Source: Angiostrongylus vasorum
Lineage: Eukaryota > Nematoda > Chromadorea > Rhabditida > Metastrongylidae
Length of the DNA: 64,000 nt
Direction of reading: 5' to 3'
NCBI GenBank assembly: GCA_018806985.1
Contig: JADANN010000386.1
Location: forward strand, 310,001 to 374,000
The translations under genes and the position numbers were made by a program. Shown piece after piece: positions 22,720 to 33,603 of the stretch (position 1 is its first letter; each line of letters opens with the position of its first letter). The notes below the pieces were generated by a model. The model saw only the letters and a program-made list of their open reading frames with translations, had not been told where the DNA came from and searched no databases.

Positions 22720-23990
22720 GTTTATCTTTGCAACTGTTGTTCCACATGCTCTTTGAGTCCACTCTACGAGCACCCCACAAAGATTATCTTCTCGCGCGTA
22801 TCAAGGACATTGAATGAAGTGCAACCAGTCGAGCAAGCAGGATTTCGAAAAGGATTTCGAAAAGGATTTTGCTCCATAGACCAGGTGTCCAAGGATACAG
22901 AAGTTTGCCGGAAGTGCCACCAGTCTTTAGTCCTGGCTTCTGTTCAGTGTGAAAAAGCGTTCGACAGCGTCGAAACGAATACAGTACTATCAGCGCTCTT
23001 CGACCAAGTGGTGAAATAGTACAACCATCCTACATAAGAACTCTATTTCATTGATATCTAAGTTACATCACGAAAATACATCTTTTCCATCGGCCTTTTA
23101 CTTTACCCATAGGAAGGAGGGTTCGAAAACACGACACAGTATCTCCGAAGTTGTTCAGTGCCGAATTTCAGTGCATAAAGAAGTCATCGATTGGGACGAG
23201 AAAGGCATAAGTATTGCGGAAAATCTTCGTTTTGAAGAAGTACCGATGAGACAGGGGCTACGTGTAAATCAGAAGAAAACCCTGGCAGTGGAAAACCTAT
23301 AATGCGAAGGCGAAAAGATCAAACCTGATAGTGCTCTGATTACAGAGATTACCTCGTAAATGTATCTTGATCGTTCAATGAACATGAGAAACACCGTAAC
23401 AAAAAAAATTGGCCGAAAGAAGGAAAGGAACATGGGTCACACTCGGGTCTCCTGAAGAAGCCACCGACCAAGTAAAGGACCTAAGACCGTGCGCAAACCA
23501 TCTTTTCAATTAAACACAGTGCTCTGTCATGCAGCAGAGACGTGGCTTGTTATTTCAACTACAAGAATACTCTACACTAATTATAGAGTGTTTAAGCGAT
23601 GTCTGCTGAAACATGATCGGCACATGCAAAATCTAGCCAGAAGGTGAAGCTCTGATTTTTGAAATCTATCTTACATTCGAGAACTATGAGAACATACACA
23701 TAGCTAGCGAAAGATGGATGAGATGGTCCTATAATGAGAAGAACAGACAAAATATGAGCAAATGGAACTGTAGAGTGGATCTATGAGGATGCAGGCGTCT
23801 CCCTAAGATAACCACCTACGCATTGAGCGGACGTGTTCGTAACCAAACCATAAGACTGGCACTCGCCACCATGCTCGAATAAAATCACCATCACGGACGA
23901 CGATTGCGAGGTAAAGAAAAGAGTGGGAAATGGGCTGGGTCGGCACAATTCGTGAATATAGGTCGTTCAAGCACCCAAACAATTTTAAAA
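22720..23990 (+). mobile_element. RTE-B LINE, reverse transcriptase to 3' end
   Basis: Aligns in order with 31750-33080: GAGCAAGCAGGATTTCG, CAGAAGTTTGCCGG, SVQCEKAFDSVET (motif A region), a large gap where the FADD motif should be, then DRSMNM-like sequence, RTTPRV-like sequence and the 3' segment ACCATGCTCGAATAAAATCACCA...GGAAATGGGCTGGGTCGGCAC. It also carries a 12-bp tandem duplication (GGATTTCGAAAA twice, about 22850-22873). It has no intact frame. Confidence 0.75.
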
Positions 23991-25753
23991 AGTTGGTATT
24001 TATTCTCGTAGAGTTTCGTCGTCTTCTTTAGGATCGGGTTGATCCTGGTCGACGGTCCACAGGTGGTCATCTCCGCAATGTAGGTGTTCGTTGTCGTATC
24101 AAGTCAAATCCAGTGAAGAGGAGCACCGCTAGAATAAAGAACCTTTCTCTGTGCACTGCAAATCATAAGTTGAATTATGGTTAAGTAGCAAAGTCGACGA
24201 ACAGAAACGGACGGCGAAACAATGAAATGGAAGTGTTTATGAACACAATGCTTTGGTTTTTTTCGATTATTTTCAAGGTCATCCGAAAGAAGAAAACAGA
24301 AAAGCGACCCGACATTACTGCTGTAATACAATCCAAACTACCGAAACACTCTACTGTGCTGTGCTCAATGGTGACTGACTCCAAGAAAAGGAAGGAACAG
24401 AAAACTGTCTGAGACGAGTTTGGTACTTTCGGTTAGTAAAAAACAAATAAATTTGATTTTATTGTGGTTGTAATATGTTTTACGATCCTCGATAACGATT
24501 AATTTAAGCAAGAGAACATGCTTTTTAAATCGTCTTCAAAAAAACAACAAACGACGCGGAAGATGGTTATGGAGATTCCTTGGCGAAGTTTTTTGGGTAC
24601 GGTTAGCACGCATGAGTTCCTCCACTAGTCTGATATCGTTTTCGTTCTGAACGCATGTTGTCACATAGGTTATAAGAAATGCATGGATTTTGTAATTTCC
24701 AGCTCTAAGAGAGCAACCTGTGCTTGTTCAGGAAGCAGTGCCTCTCTTTATGCTTTCAATTGGTGGTTTTTTCTTTAGCAGCGATTTGCCGTCAGGAACT
24801 GAGATTGTGAGACTGGGAAGGTTGGTCTCTGTTTTTAATTCACGCAATGACAAACGAGGGGTAACCCCACCTTTGTAAATCAGGGCTAATAAGGGAATAT
24901 TATTTTTTATGTAGGTACCAACGGATTTTTTTGAGCTGGTTCTTTTCTACGATGGATTCCAGCTTTTTTTCTGTGTGTTACATTTAAATCTTCGAGCAAA
25001 GTTTTATGCTGCTCATATTTATAATAAAATGGATCACGTGGATTTCAGTAGGATCAACGTTCATTCCTTTTCTTTTAAGCAACTACTTAGTCGTGCTGGC
25101 AATGCGACCCGTATTTTTTCAGCAGATAACACACCACGTGTACCACAGCGGATAGGCCCTTGTTCAGTGGTTTACAGAGGTTTTCTGCCTCACCTTATCC
25201 ATTTTATCGCCAGCTTGCAAAGCATATAACCAATACGAGGAGCAGTTCGTGAAAAGTTGTTCTTTAACTTGATGGCTTACAAAAAATTTCTTTTGACGAG
25301 TTCATTTTGCAACGAGCCACTATTTTTGTCGAAAAGAGAATGCAGCACGGACAGCGGGATCAGTGAAGAGACTAGAAGACCAATTACGAGAACACTGGTA
25401 CGATCTTTTGGGAGAGCTTTTCGCAATGAAGAATTTATACCTCATTGAGGTGCCTTCTTCAAAATGGCTTGGTTTTCACAGAGATCCACTTAACAGTGCA
25501 AAATAATTTCCACACTGAAGTTCGTAACAGTGATGTGCACATTGCATGATGCCTGTGGAAACATGCTAAGCAATAACATTTCCTAAAACTGCTGTATACA
25601 ATGCTAAACTGTCTAGCACGATTTGCAGCGTATTCCTAATCGCGTTGCTCTGCAACAGCCTTGTAACATCCCACTCAACTTCTCAGTCTTATCCACTCCC
25701 CTAGTGTCGTTGTCTTCAACGACAGTTTACATAAATTGAGTCTTTCGGTAAAA
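23991..25753. other. Unannotated DNA
   Basis: No gene supported. Short frames near 24227 and 24975 lack domains and splice context. Confidence 0.4.
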
Positions 25754-26031
25754 ATTTTAGGCACATAATTTTAGGCAATTGACGGGTGATTGCTGATGGC
25801 AGTGATCGATAGAAAACTGGCTGAGAGACAGGCGAAACGAAGGATCCGCATGGTGTGGTGGTGAACGCGTTAGTCCCCGGAGAGGGAAATAGCGCGTTCG
25901 TACCCCACCACAGCCACTTGCGGTCTGGAGTTTTGTAAATGTCTCAGCAACATCTTGGTTGCATTTCACATGATACGCTGCGGTGAAAAATTGCAGGGAG
26001 TAAATAAAAAGGCTAAGATTTTAGGCACATA
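25754..26031 (+). repeat. SINE-B copy with 14-bp target-site duplication
   Basis: The element at 25768-26017 (250 bp) is flanked by identical ATTTTAGGCACATA at 25754-25767 and 26018-26031. Reading +: leader (TTGACGGGTGATTGCTGATG), AACTGGCTGAGAGACAGGCG, tRNA-like head with box-A-like GGTGTGGTGGTGAACGCG and box-B-like GCGTTCGTACCCC, then GGAGTTTTGTAAATGTCTCAGC, and tail GGGAGTAAATAAAAAGGCTAAGA directly before the second duplication. The exact duplication and 3' tail placement fit LINE-mediated retrotransposition and define the ends of the family. Confidence 0.9.
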
Positions 26032-26270
26032 CTCATCACGTATCCTCCATGCTCTCACCAGGTAAGTCTGAGTGATCAACTGCAAGAATGGCCATATGTA
26101 TCTAAAGTATAGGTAAAAAAGGATGTGCCTTATCAATGAAAATATAGAAATATAAGCAACAATTCTTAATTCAGCTAAAAGGTGGATGAAAGAGAACCAC
26201 GAGACTACTCCCTGTCAGGGGAAGCCTTTTTCTAGTTGTGGTTTTCAACTTCAATCAAATTTTCAAAAAA

Positions 26271-26525
26271 GGGCGGGTTGCACAGTAGTACTGATGCCGG
26301 TCATCACGAACGCAGTGCTGGATCGATCCTGCCCCCAGATTCACCAAGACTTTCATCTTTCCAGGGTGAGGAAATTGATAAAATACTTGTCTGAGAAAAA
26401 GCGCATTCTCTGAAAATCAGAAAGGAATTCTCGTTGAGGGCTATCTCAGGGCCTCCAAGGTCGACTTGAACAGGATTCTACGACATTCAAGGTAAACAGA
26501 AAATCCTCAGGCTGCAGCTGAAGCT
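26271..26525 (+). repeat. SINE-C copy (reference)
   Basis: The tRNA-like head GGGCGGGTTGCACAGTAGTA carries a box-A-like segment and is closed about 65 nt later by the box-B-like TGGATCGATCCTGCCC; the first and last head bases can pair (GGGCGGG / CCTGCCC). The middle part aligns with SINE-A (CACCAAGACTTTCATCTTTCC, then ACTTGTCTGAG), but the 3' body (GGGCTATCTCAGGGCCTCCA, GGATTCTACGACATTCAAGG) is different from SINE-A. Sister copies are at 2365-2612 and 43330-43552. Confidence 0.75.
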
Positions 26526-26531
26526 ACACGT

Positions 26532-26950
26532 GGAAAGTCGGAAGATCTTAATGGACGAGGAATGCTTGGAAAGAAATGAATGTGAGAAGTGATGGGATCC
26601 GCACAGTAGACGTGAAGACGAGTCGTGTGAAAAAAGTTTTCGATCACCTCCGGTTTTGATGATCAGGGATATTGCTCGTGTCGTGACCTATGGACAGTAT
26701 TACTTGCTGCGTTACCAGTCGCCTTTTATTCAGGTTCCAGTGGATGACTTTTTTGAAAGTTCGTTCGTTTTTCATATGGCTGCCAAAGAGATATGTCCTT
26801 CTCCTCAATAATTCCTTGGTCAAAGAAAGGTTCGTGTGCAAACTATCGGTGCAGTGATACTCTCGCTATTCTATCACATCTGACATGAGCTTCAATACGA
26901 TATGGAGTACCAGATAATCGATTATCTAGAAATCAAAACTGCATATACCA
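26532..26950. other. Unannotated DNA with a possible RTE-B tail scrap
   Basis: Near 26575-26625, GATGGGATCCGCACA followed by GAAGACGAGTC resembles the RTE-B 3' end at 33025-33060 (GGTGGGATCCGCACAACTC). The rest is unrecognised. Confidence 0.35.
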
Positions 26951-26954
26951 GAAT

Positions 26955-27130
26955 TTTGTAACTGTAACCACCTCTCGCGGACAGCTTGAATATCTTGGGT
27001 CCAGATTTGTGTCTCTTATGCTGGATATACTTGCGACTGAAGAAGATCGATTGAGACAAAGAATTATCAAAAGCTACAAGTTTCGCAAATGCTCTATGCT
27101 AGAAGTAGAAGCTCTATGCTTTACCACGAT
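26955..27130 (+). pseudogene. Possible LINE reverse transcriptase thumb fragment
   Basis: A plus-strand frame contains TTSRGQLEYLGSRFVSL followed by EEDRLRQRIIKSYKFRKC. The xxEYLGS...EI/RRI pattern is typical of the region after the active site in LINE reverse transcriptases. It does not match RTE-A or RTE-B closely, so if real it is a third LINE lineage. Evidence is short and weak. Confidence 0.3.
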
Positions 27131-27274
27131 TACAATCGAGTTCCTTCTGAAGGTATGAATTTCAAGTAACTGATACCGAAAATTAACACCTTAGAAAAGT
27201 TACTACTTTGAATTTTGAGTGATATTTCTTTTATGAACATGTTATGTGGCGTCATAGACAAAATCTGTTGTAGA

Positions 27275-27786
27275 ACTCCGGACCGCAAGAGTCTGCGGTG
27301 GGGGAACGAACGCGCTATTACCCTTTCTGGGGGCTAACGCGTTCACCACCACACCATGTAGGTCCTTTTCGCCTGCTTCTCAGCTAGTTCTATCGCTCAG
27401 TAGCATCAGCAATCACCCGTCAACGGGATTGATCTGAGGGGCCCATATCTGCATTGAACCCAATTAAACTGAGGCTGTGGCTGAAATCACGATGTTTTAG
27501 TTTTTATTTTCTGCCTACTACAATTTTTACGGCAGGGTTATAAGCGAAATACAACCGCAACGTTGCTGAGATATTTGCAAAACTTCGGGTCGCAGGCAGC
27601 TGTGGTGGGGAACGAACGCGCTATTAGCCTTTCCTGGGGATAACGCGTTCACCACCACATCATGCGGGTCCTTCTTTTCGCCTGTCTCTCAGCTAGTTCT
27701 ATCGATCAGCGCCATCGACAACTACAGCCTCATCTTAACTGGGTTCAATGTCGATATGGGCTTCCAGATCAATCCCGTTGACGGGT
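27275..27786. repeat. SINE-B tandem pair ending in an inverted leader
   Basis: Two antisense copies in tandem (about 27275-27490 and 27530-27710; both carry GTGGGGAACGAACGCGCTATTA and CACCACACCATG or CACCACATCATG). A sense-oriented leader piece follows (AACTGGGTTCAATGTCGATATGGGC...CCCGTTGACGGGTGA, 27735-27786). It is directly abutted by RTE-A sequence at 27787. Confidence 0.8.
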
Positions 27787-28310
27787 GAGATTTCCGGAAG
27801 GTGAACCGGTGGTACGACGTATCTATCCTCCTTTTGTTTCATATAATCGCAGAAGAATGTGTCTATTGAAGAGATCTTAATAGGCATCGTGAATGATTTT
27901 CTCCACTGCCTTTCTGGACGCTGTAAGTGTTCTAGCTTTTCGATACCCGTGTATTTCTCTCCCAGAGAAAACGTAAGGCTTATTTGTTGGAGAAGACCCC
28001 TAACCACCCTCCACGTATTTCCGTGTCCTTTGATTGCAGTCCTTTCGCTGAATTCACTTGTAGAATATCATCCGCATAAACTCCAACGCGCATACGCACT
28101 AGTGCGTGAAGAAGTCCTCGTGAATGTTGAAGGAACTTGCCAATTTGTCGCTGTGGAAAAAGATTCACTGCCCTGGATACATCTGCGTCTTAGAGAAGCA
28201 AAGATCGCTTTTGGCCCACGATTACCACCTATATGCCACCTGGTTACCCGCTACGTTGCATCGCCACTAATCGCAGTGAGATGCCTCTAATGGTGGAGAT
28301 TCGTGTATGG
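27787..28310 (-). mobile_element. RTE-A, internally deleted copy
   Basis: 27787-27930 aligns with the RTE-A reverse transcriptase region at about 17280-17420 (CCGGTGGTACGACGTATC, GATTTTCTCCACTGCCTTTC), while 27935-28310 aligns with the RTE-A 5' region at 18790-19150 (GCATAAACTCCAACGCGC, GCCCACGATTACCACCTAT). The whole endonuclease between them is missing. The breakpoint lies near 27930-27940 (CTGTAAGTGTTCTAGC). Confidence 0.8.
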
Positions 28311-28337
28311 TACATATATAAAGGACAAAAAGCACAA

Positions 28338-28610
28338 GGCTCTCAACGGTGATCAGTCCCTGGTGGATGCGCTATGCATTCGAGTTCATTAAGCACCGTT
28401 GGAATTGACTCAATGTACGTCTGCTCTTTACAATGTTGCCTTGTTGTCGTTGCCTACTAATGTGTCCATTCATGCTGCTGTCCTCCCAAGGAAATCTGGT
28501 ATCAGTTTGCCGAGCCCGGATGAATGGAAGGCTTGGCCAAGCGCGAGGATCGATTCAATATGTGTGTTGCAGGGCACCTCTGACCATTGCACTACACTAC
28601 CTCCTACATC

Positions 28611-28612
<2 letters not shown>
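28338..28612 (-). repeat. SINE-A, full-length but diverged
   Basis: On the minus strand it goes from the tRNA-like head next to the AT tract through the box-B-like segment AATCGATCCTCGCG, CCAAGCCTTCCATTCATCC and ATACCAGATTTCC to GCATAGCGCATCCACCAGGG and GAGAGCC. Its head end directly touches the (TA)n tract at 28613. Confidence 0.8.

Positions 28613-28650
<38 letters not shown>
28613..28650. repeat. (AT)n microsatellite at the SINE-A head
   Basis: About 36 bp of uninterrupted AT dinucleotides immediately 5' of the SINE-A head, then a GTGTATGTGTA tract. Confidence 0.9.
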
Positions 28651-30291
28651 TGCGTGTATGTGTATGTGTACATATAAGTGCCATTGAGTCTTATTATTTG
28701 CTTAAAATTATAGGAATAAAACTGTTAGAAATAAACGATATTGCAATACTGGAGACCATTCGCGCAGAATAATCTTTTGTAAAGCATTAAATCTAAAAAG
28801 GTACTCTCAATACAAGATCTATGACAAAAAACAGAATTTCAGGTGGAACATATTTCTTCTGGTCCATAAAAGGAAATACGCGCAGTTGATTAGTAGCCAT
28901 CATATATGGTTATAAGTGCAATCGGTGAACTGTTTGAACTGCGTGCACTCGTTGAAAGGATCATCGGAGCTAAGGAAGCCAACTTTTTTGTCCCAAAGAC
29001 CTGGCAAGAGCAAAAGAATACCACATCAGGGACTGAAAAACTACAAGTGACTATTCTATTCTAGAAGAAGAGGAAAAATAAAATAAAATAAGCATGCGAT
29101 GTTTTTATATAGCCCGAGCAAACGGAGAGACTTGGAAACTGCCCACAGCTCAAGCTACTTAATAGTTGATACGATGGCATGTGATATAAATAAGAATAAA
29201 AGGAAGCACTTTTTTTCTCTCGAAACCTTCCCTATGGAAGAACAGGCTAGAATTTACAGTTGTTATTATAGGAACACATTTCCAAAAAGCATAATTCCTA
29301 TAGCGGTTATGGCCATTGCTTTGTTGAGCACTTGGAAACGTTCCGCTATAGTTATCTCAGCAGTCTGTGAAAAATGTCTTTTTTAATTACTGCTAAGCTC
29401 GCATCTGAACGAAAGTAGAGAGGGGGTTGTCGCTTGGTGCCATTCGCTGTCCAATTACCAACTTTCTCATTTGTGCGCAGTATTTTCTGGACCATATGAG
29501 GATTGGGCAGTTTAAACACTCTTTTAGGAGCACCATGAATTGCTGAATCAACAGGCCATAGATGCTCACTGTTCCTCTATGTTGTGTGAGGAGCTTGCGG
29601 GTGGTTTAGATACACAAGATACTCGACACGTTTGTATAAACGCCTATATCGTCGAAGGACTCCAGCACCTATGCGGTGTTAGAACGCGTGTTCCGTAGAA
29701 AATCCAGGAATATTTGGGTGTTCGTCAGATGGGCTGGAATGTGCTTTAACAACTGGGTCAGGATTAAAGATAAATACCACGTTATTCTTTCCATTGGCCT
29801 GTCTATACAGCTAATCGTAGGTCTAGCCATATATAACGATTGATCGCTACACCCAAGATCGTCACTAGTAACAATCTTATGAGTTTCATTAGATGAATGT
29901 GAGAGCGAACATCTTGAGAGATCGGTTTTAAACAAAGAAATAAGTGATGGTTTTAAACAAGCAGTGCCTGCCACAATGACCCATTGCGCGTTCGGTTTCC
30001 AGTATTGACTTTTTGAATTCCTATTCAAATCATGGGCGATAGATCAAAGCATCTTCAAGTACTGATAAGGAATTGCTACAATTTTTTCCATCATTATCAC
30101 GAACGGTTGGTCTAATATTTTTCAAATTTTATCAGCCAGTTACCGTACCACCGCTTACTACATTTTTTGTGCTTCTGTGAGGTTGGAGCGATATCTGTTA
30201 TATCTGTTCGCGGATAGTGATTAAAGGGTTTAAAAGTTCCGTTCGTAAATACCCGAAGTTTGGTATCAACTTCCTTGTTGGAGTGTTCGAG
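28651..30291. other. Unannotated DNA
   Basis: No gene recognised. A 119-codon minus-strand frame at 29669-30028 (containing SDDLGCSDQSLYMARPTIS) has no domain or acceptor that I can support. Confidence 0.35.
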
Positions 30292-30541
30292 TTAAAGAAC
30301 CGTTGAGAGGTCAGCGGTAGTTGTAATCGATCGTCCTAATCCTTGTTGTAAACTCTTATTTAGTGCTTCAAATCCAGCTTCGTTGTTTAGCTCGTCTTTA
30401 CGTCTATGCAACATAGATGCAACCTTACGCAAAGATACTTTAAATATGGCTTCAGATGGTGAAGAACTCATGGCAAATTCTGATAACGAATACGATGATT
30501 CATCGGGAATCAAACTTCCTAAGACGGGAAGTCTTGACTTT
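30292..30541 (-). CDS. C-terminal exon of an unrecognised protein
   Basis: On the minus strand a possible acceptor (ATAACATGCCAG) opens a frame of 82 codons plus stop (1 nt + 83 codons). It contains RLPVLGSLIPDESSYSLSEF, KVSLRKVASMLHRRKDEL, FEALNKSLQQGLGR and ends ITTTADLSTVL. Hydrophilic, serine-rich and helix-forming segments look like a soluble C-terminal tail. The family was not identified. Upstream exons should be on the minus strand above 30541. The plus-strand frame opposite is its shadow. Confidence 0.4.
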
Positions 30542-31129
30542 CTGGCATGTTATTGCACCTACTGTGACCTGCTTCATCTTCATTAACAATGTTTTATTAC
30601 CTTTTTTGAACCTGTTTATGCGGTTCGCTCAAAAGGTCAGTGAATTTTTTTCTGAAAAATTACGTTGAACACCGTCTTTGGTAGTGCTCATGTCTTTGCC
30701 AAGTTATTTAAACGTTTTCTCTCTACCCTCCAATGGCCAACGGTCTCATCGCGATTGAATGAGTGAGTGCACTGGAACGGCATCGACGTTGGTTTTATTT
30801 GACTTGTTTGTAAAACGATAAGCCCGATCAAACGAATTGGTAATGATAACAGTTTCTAATCATTGAGTGTGGTTCGTTTTAAGCCACACTTCTCAAATTT
30901 GCAGAAGATAATAACCACTTCATTTTTTACATGAAAGTGTTAGAATATAACGGCTGAAATTTCCATTGAACTTCGAGATCTTCCTTTGCACATTTAACAC
31001 TGTAGCGGCAACATGTGTACTGTATTACACACCTCCAAACTCATAGATCTTGCTTTTTTTCCTGTGGCTTTTTTTTGACACATTTTTTTCTACATTTTTT
31101 GTTATTACGCAATAGTATGTGAAACACAA
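30542..31129. other. Unannotated DNA
   Basis: No recognised gene or repeat; may include intron of the exon at 30292-30541 (inference). Confidence 0.3.
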
Positions 31130-33080
31130 ATGTCCCCTAGGGCGTTGGTCGGGATAAGGTCTGTTTTGCACATAGAAATATACAAAAGGCCGTTTTCTGG
31201 ACGAGTTAACTGGAAATTTGGGTGCTATCTCAATGTCCTTCTCAGTTCCTGTTCCTTCTGTCCGGACCCCTTCTCAGCGTGGGAGATTGGGGACCTGCTG
31301 GGATGAATTTACCAGCGTAGATCACGGCCAGGCACCCAGGAACACCTCCCAGCCGCGATGAGGCGGTAAACCGTTGGAAGGAAAATAAGAATTAAAGCCC
31401 ACAAATCTGCTTCTTCAAGACAACAACTGTGTTACTTCACCAGGATCAAACTCGCACAGTCTGGACTAGCCCGTGCTTTATTTTCAGTTTTCTTTTCCAA
31501 CAAGTCTCGTATTTCTCCGAAGCAATTTCATGACCGAGGCTCCGTCCATCATGGTTCACTAATTATCGTTTGCTTCTGAGGTTTCCGCACTTGTGCAAGA
31601 AGCCTTAGAAGCTCAACTTCCTTTTTTCAGTTGTTTGAAAAGTTTACTTCTAAACAATTTGGCAGCCTACTTTCAAAAGGAAAAAAATTCCAGACCAGTC
31701 GAGGGCGTCGTGCACCGTCATCCTGCCTAAGAAAGATGAACGAATGGGTCTTCGTAACTATCGTCCCAGATGCTTGTTGAGTGTCCTCTACAACCTCTTC
31801 ACGAAGATTATTCTCTTGAGCAAATCAAGGACATTGGATGAGGCGCAACCAGTCGAACAAGCAGGATTTCGGAAAGGATTTTGCTGTATGGACCACATCC
31901 AAACCGTGTCCAGGGTCATTGAAGCTTGTCGTGAATACCACTTGCCCCTAGTCCTAACCTTTGTGGACTATTAAAAAGCGTTTCACAGTGTCGAAACGAA
32001 TGCAATCCCTATCAGCGCTCGTCGACCTCGGAGTGTACCCGTCCCACATCAGAACTCTGTCTGACTGTTATCGGAACTGCGCTACGAAAATACAACTTTT
32101 TCCATCGACCTGTTACCATACTCACAGGTAAAGGAGCTCGACAAGGCGACACTATATCGTCAAAGCTGTTTGATGCCGCAATGCAATGGGTAGTAAAGTC
32201 ACTTGAATTGAACGCAAAAAAGCATATCTGTTAATGGAAAATTCCTATGAAACCTTCGTTTCGTCGACTACATCATCTTCTCAAGGAGTACCGGAAAAGC
32301 AAAGTTCGTAAACAACGAGCTCAACGAGGCGGGAAAAAAGACCGGACTAGCACAAATCAGAAGAGAACCCACTTCACGAAAACCCATAGCGAAGGCGAAA
32401 AAAATTGAACTGGATAGCTCTCTTATTGCAGAAACCACTTCGCAGGTCTACCTTGGGCGATCAATGAACATGGAGAACAACATGAAGGAGGAACTAGACA
32501 AAAGAAGGCGAGCAGCTTGGGCCCCATTCGAACCTCTCAAAGAAGTTACCGAGCAACTGAAGGATCCGAAAAACCTCGCTCTTCTTTTAGATTCAACGGC
32601 ACTCTTAGCGCTCTGTTATGCTGCAGAAAAGTGGGCTGATACTTCAACCACGTCAAGAATACTCCGTACTACTCATAGAGCGCTCGAATGATATCTTCTT
32701 AAATATAACCGGAACTCCCAATATCAAACCGGAATGCGAAACTCTGATCCTCGGAATCTGTCACATCTTTGAGGTCCAGGAGGATATCTATCAACAGCGA
32801 AACATAGATGGGCCGGTCACATAATGAGAAGAACAGAGGACAACGTCCCCTAGGACGGCACCTACAGTTGGGCGGATGTGTTCGTATATGAAGTTAGTCA
32901 GCTGTACCTACAACTGCAGTTATTTTACAGATCACGGTATAAGGCTCTGACGCGCCACCATGCTCGAATAAAATTACCACCAGGGACGACGATTGAGAAG
33001 GAAGGAAACAAGTGGTAAATGTGGTGGGATCCGCACAACTCTTGAAGACACGTCATCCAAGTATCCAAGTATTCATGTAA
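31130..33080 (+). mobile_element. RTE-B LINE lacking its endonuclease
   Basis: The 5' region at 31130-31385 matches 45615-45745 and, reversed, 47338-47470 (ACACCCAGGAACA, GAGGCGGTAAACCGTTGG). The frame then resumes at about 31700 with reverse transcriptase: VILPKKDERMGLRNYRP, QAGFRKGFCCMDHIQTVSRV, LVLTFVDY with a TAA just after the tyrosine (31972-31974) before KAFHSVE. The active-site box reads LRFVDYIIFS (about 32260-32290) where RTE has F-A-D-D, so one catalytic Asp is lost. Later landmarks are WAPFEPLKEVTEQ, LCYAAEKWADTSTTSRILRTTHRALE and the 3' tail ACCATGCTCGAATAAAATTACC...CAAGTATTCATG. Inactive. Confidence 0.85.
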
Positions 33081-33603
33081 GTATTCAGCCTAACGAAATA
33101 CCCTGCCGTTAAAAAATTGTAATAGGCATTAAATCAAAAGTTAACAATGTATATTTATCAGATTTCCTTCCACTTTTAAGTTTCATAGTTGAAAATCAGC
33201 AGTTAATAAACAATTGCAACGAGACCAATTATATCTGTGTGTTATACAGCAACCTCGTCTACAGAGCGTGCTTCTTTACAAGGTAGGCACAGTATTAAGA
33301 GGTTATCACAGATATAACAATTGCGAAAGTCAGTGTAACATTACTGAATGGCAAATTCACAACCATTTCACTAGCCTGGATGGATTGATCCGCTAGGGGA
33401 ACTATGACATTTTTCAGATACTTGGATCCTTGCTCAGAACACGCGCACAAAAGAGCGGTTAAAAGGCGAATCTACGCCAAAGTTCAAGCATCTTGGCTCT
33501 TGGTTAAATTCTCATCCTGTGCACATACTTGAGTTCGGAAGTCCAGACACTTTTCTATCGTTTATGGAGAAGTTATATCGAAAATTGTTAAATTTTCAAT
33601 GTA

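Noticed and set aside
22291..22773. 160-codon minus-strand gene
   Set aside because: Its start overlaps antisense RTE-B, the remainder shows no domain, and no splice sites fit.
31100..33100. A retrovirus or LTR retrotransposon
   Set aside because: The reverse transcriptase motifs are of non-LTR (RTE) type; no long terminal repeats, protease or integrase were recognised.
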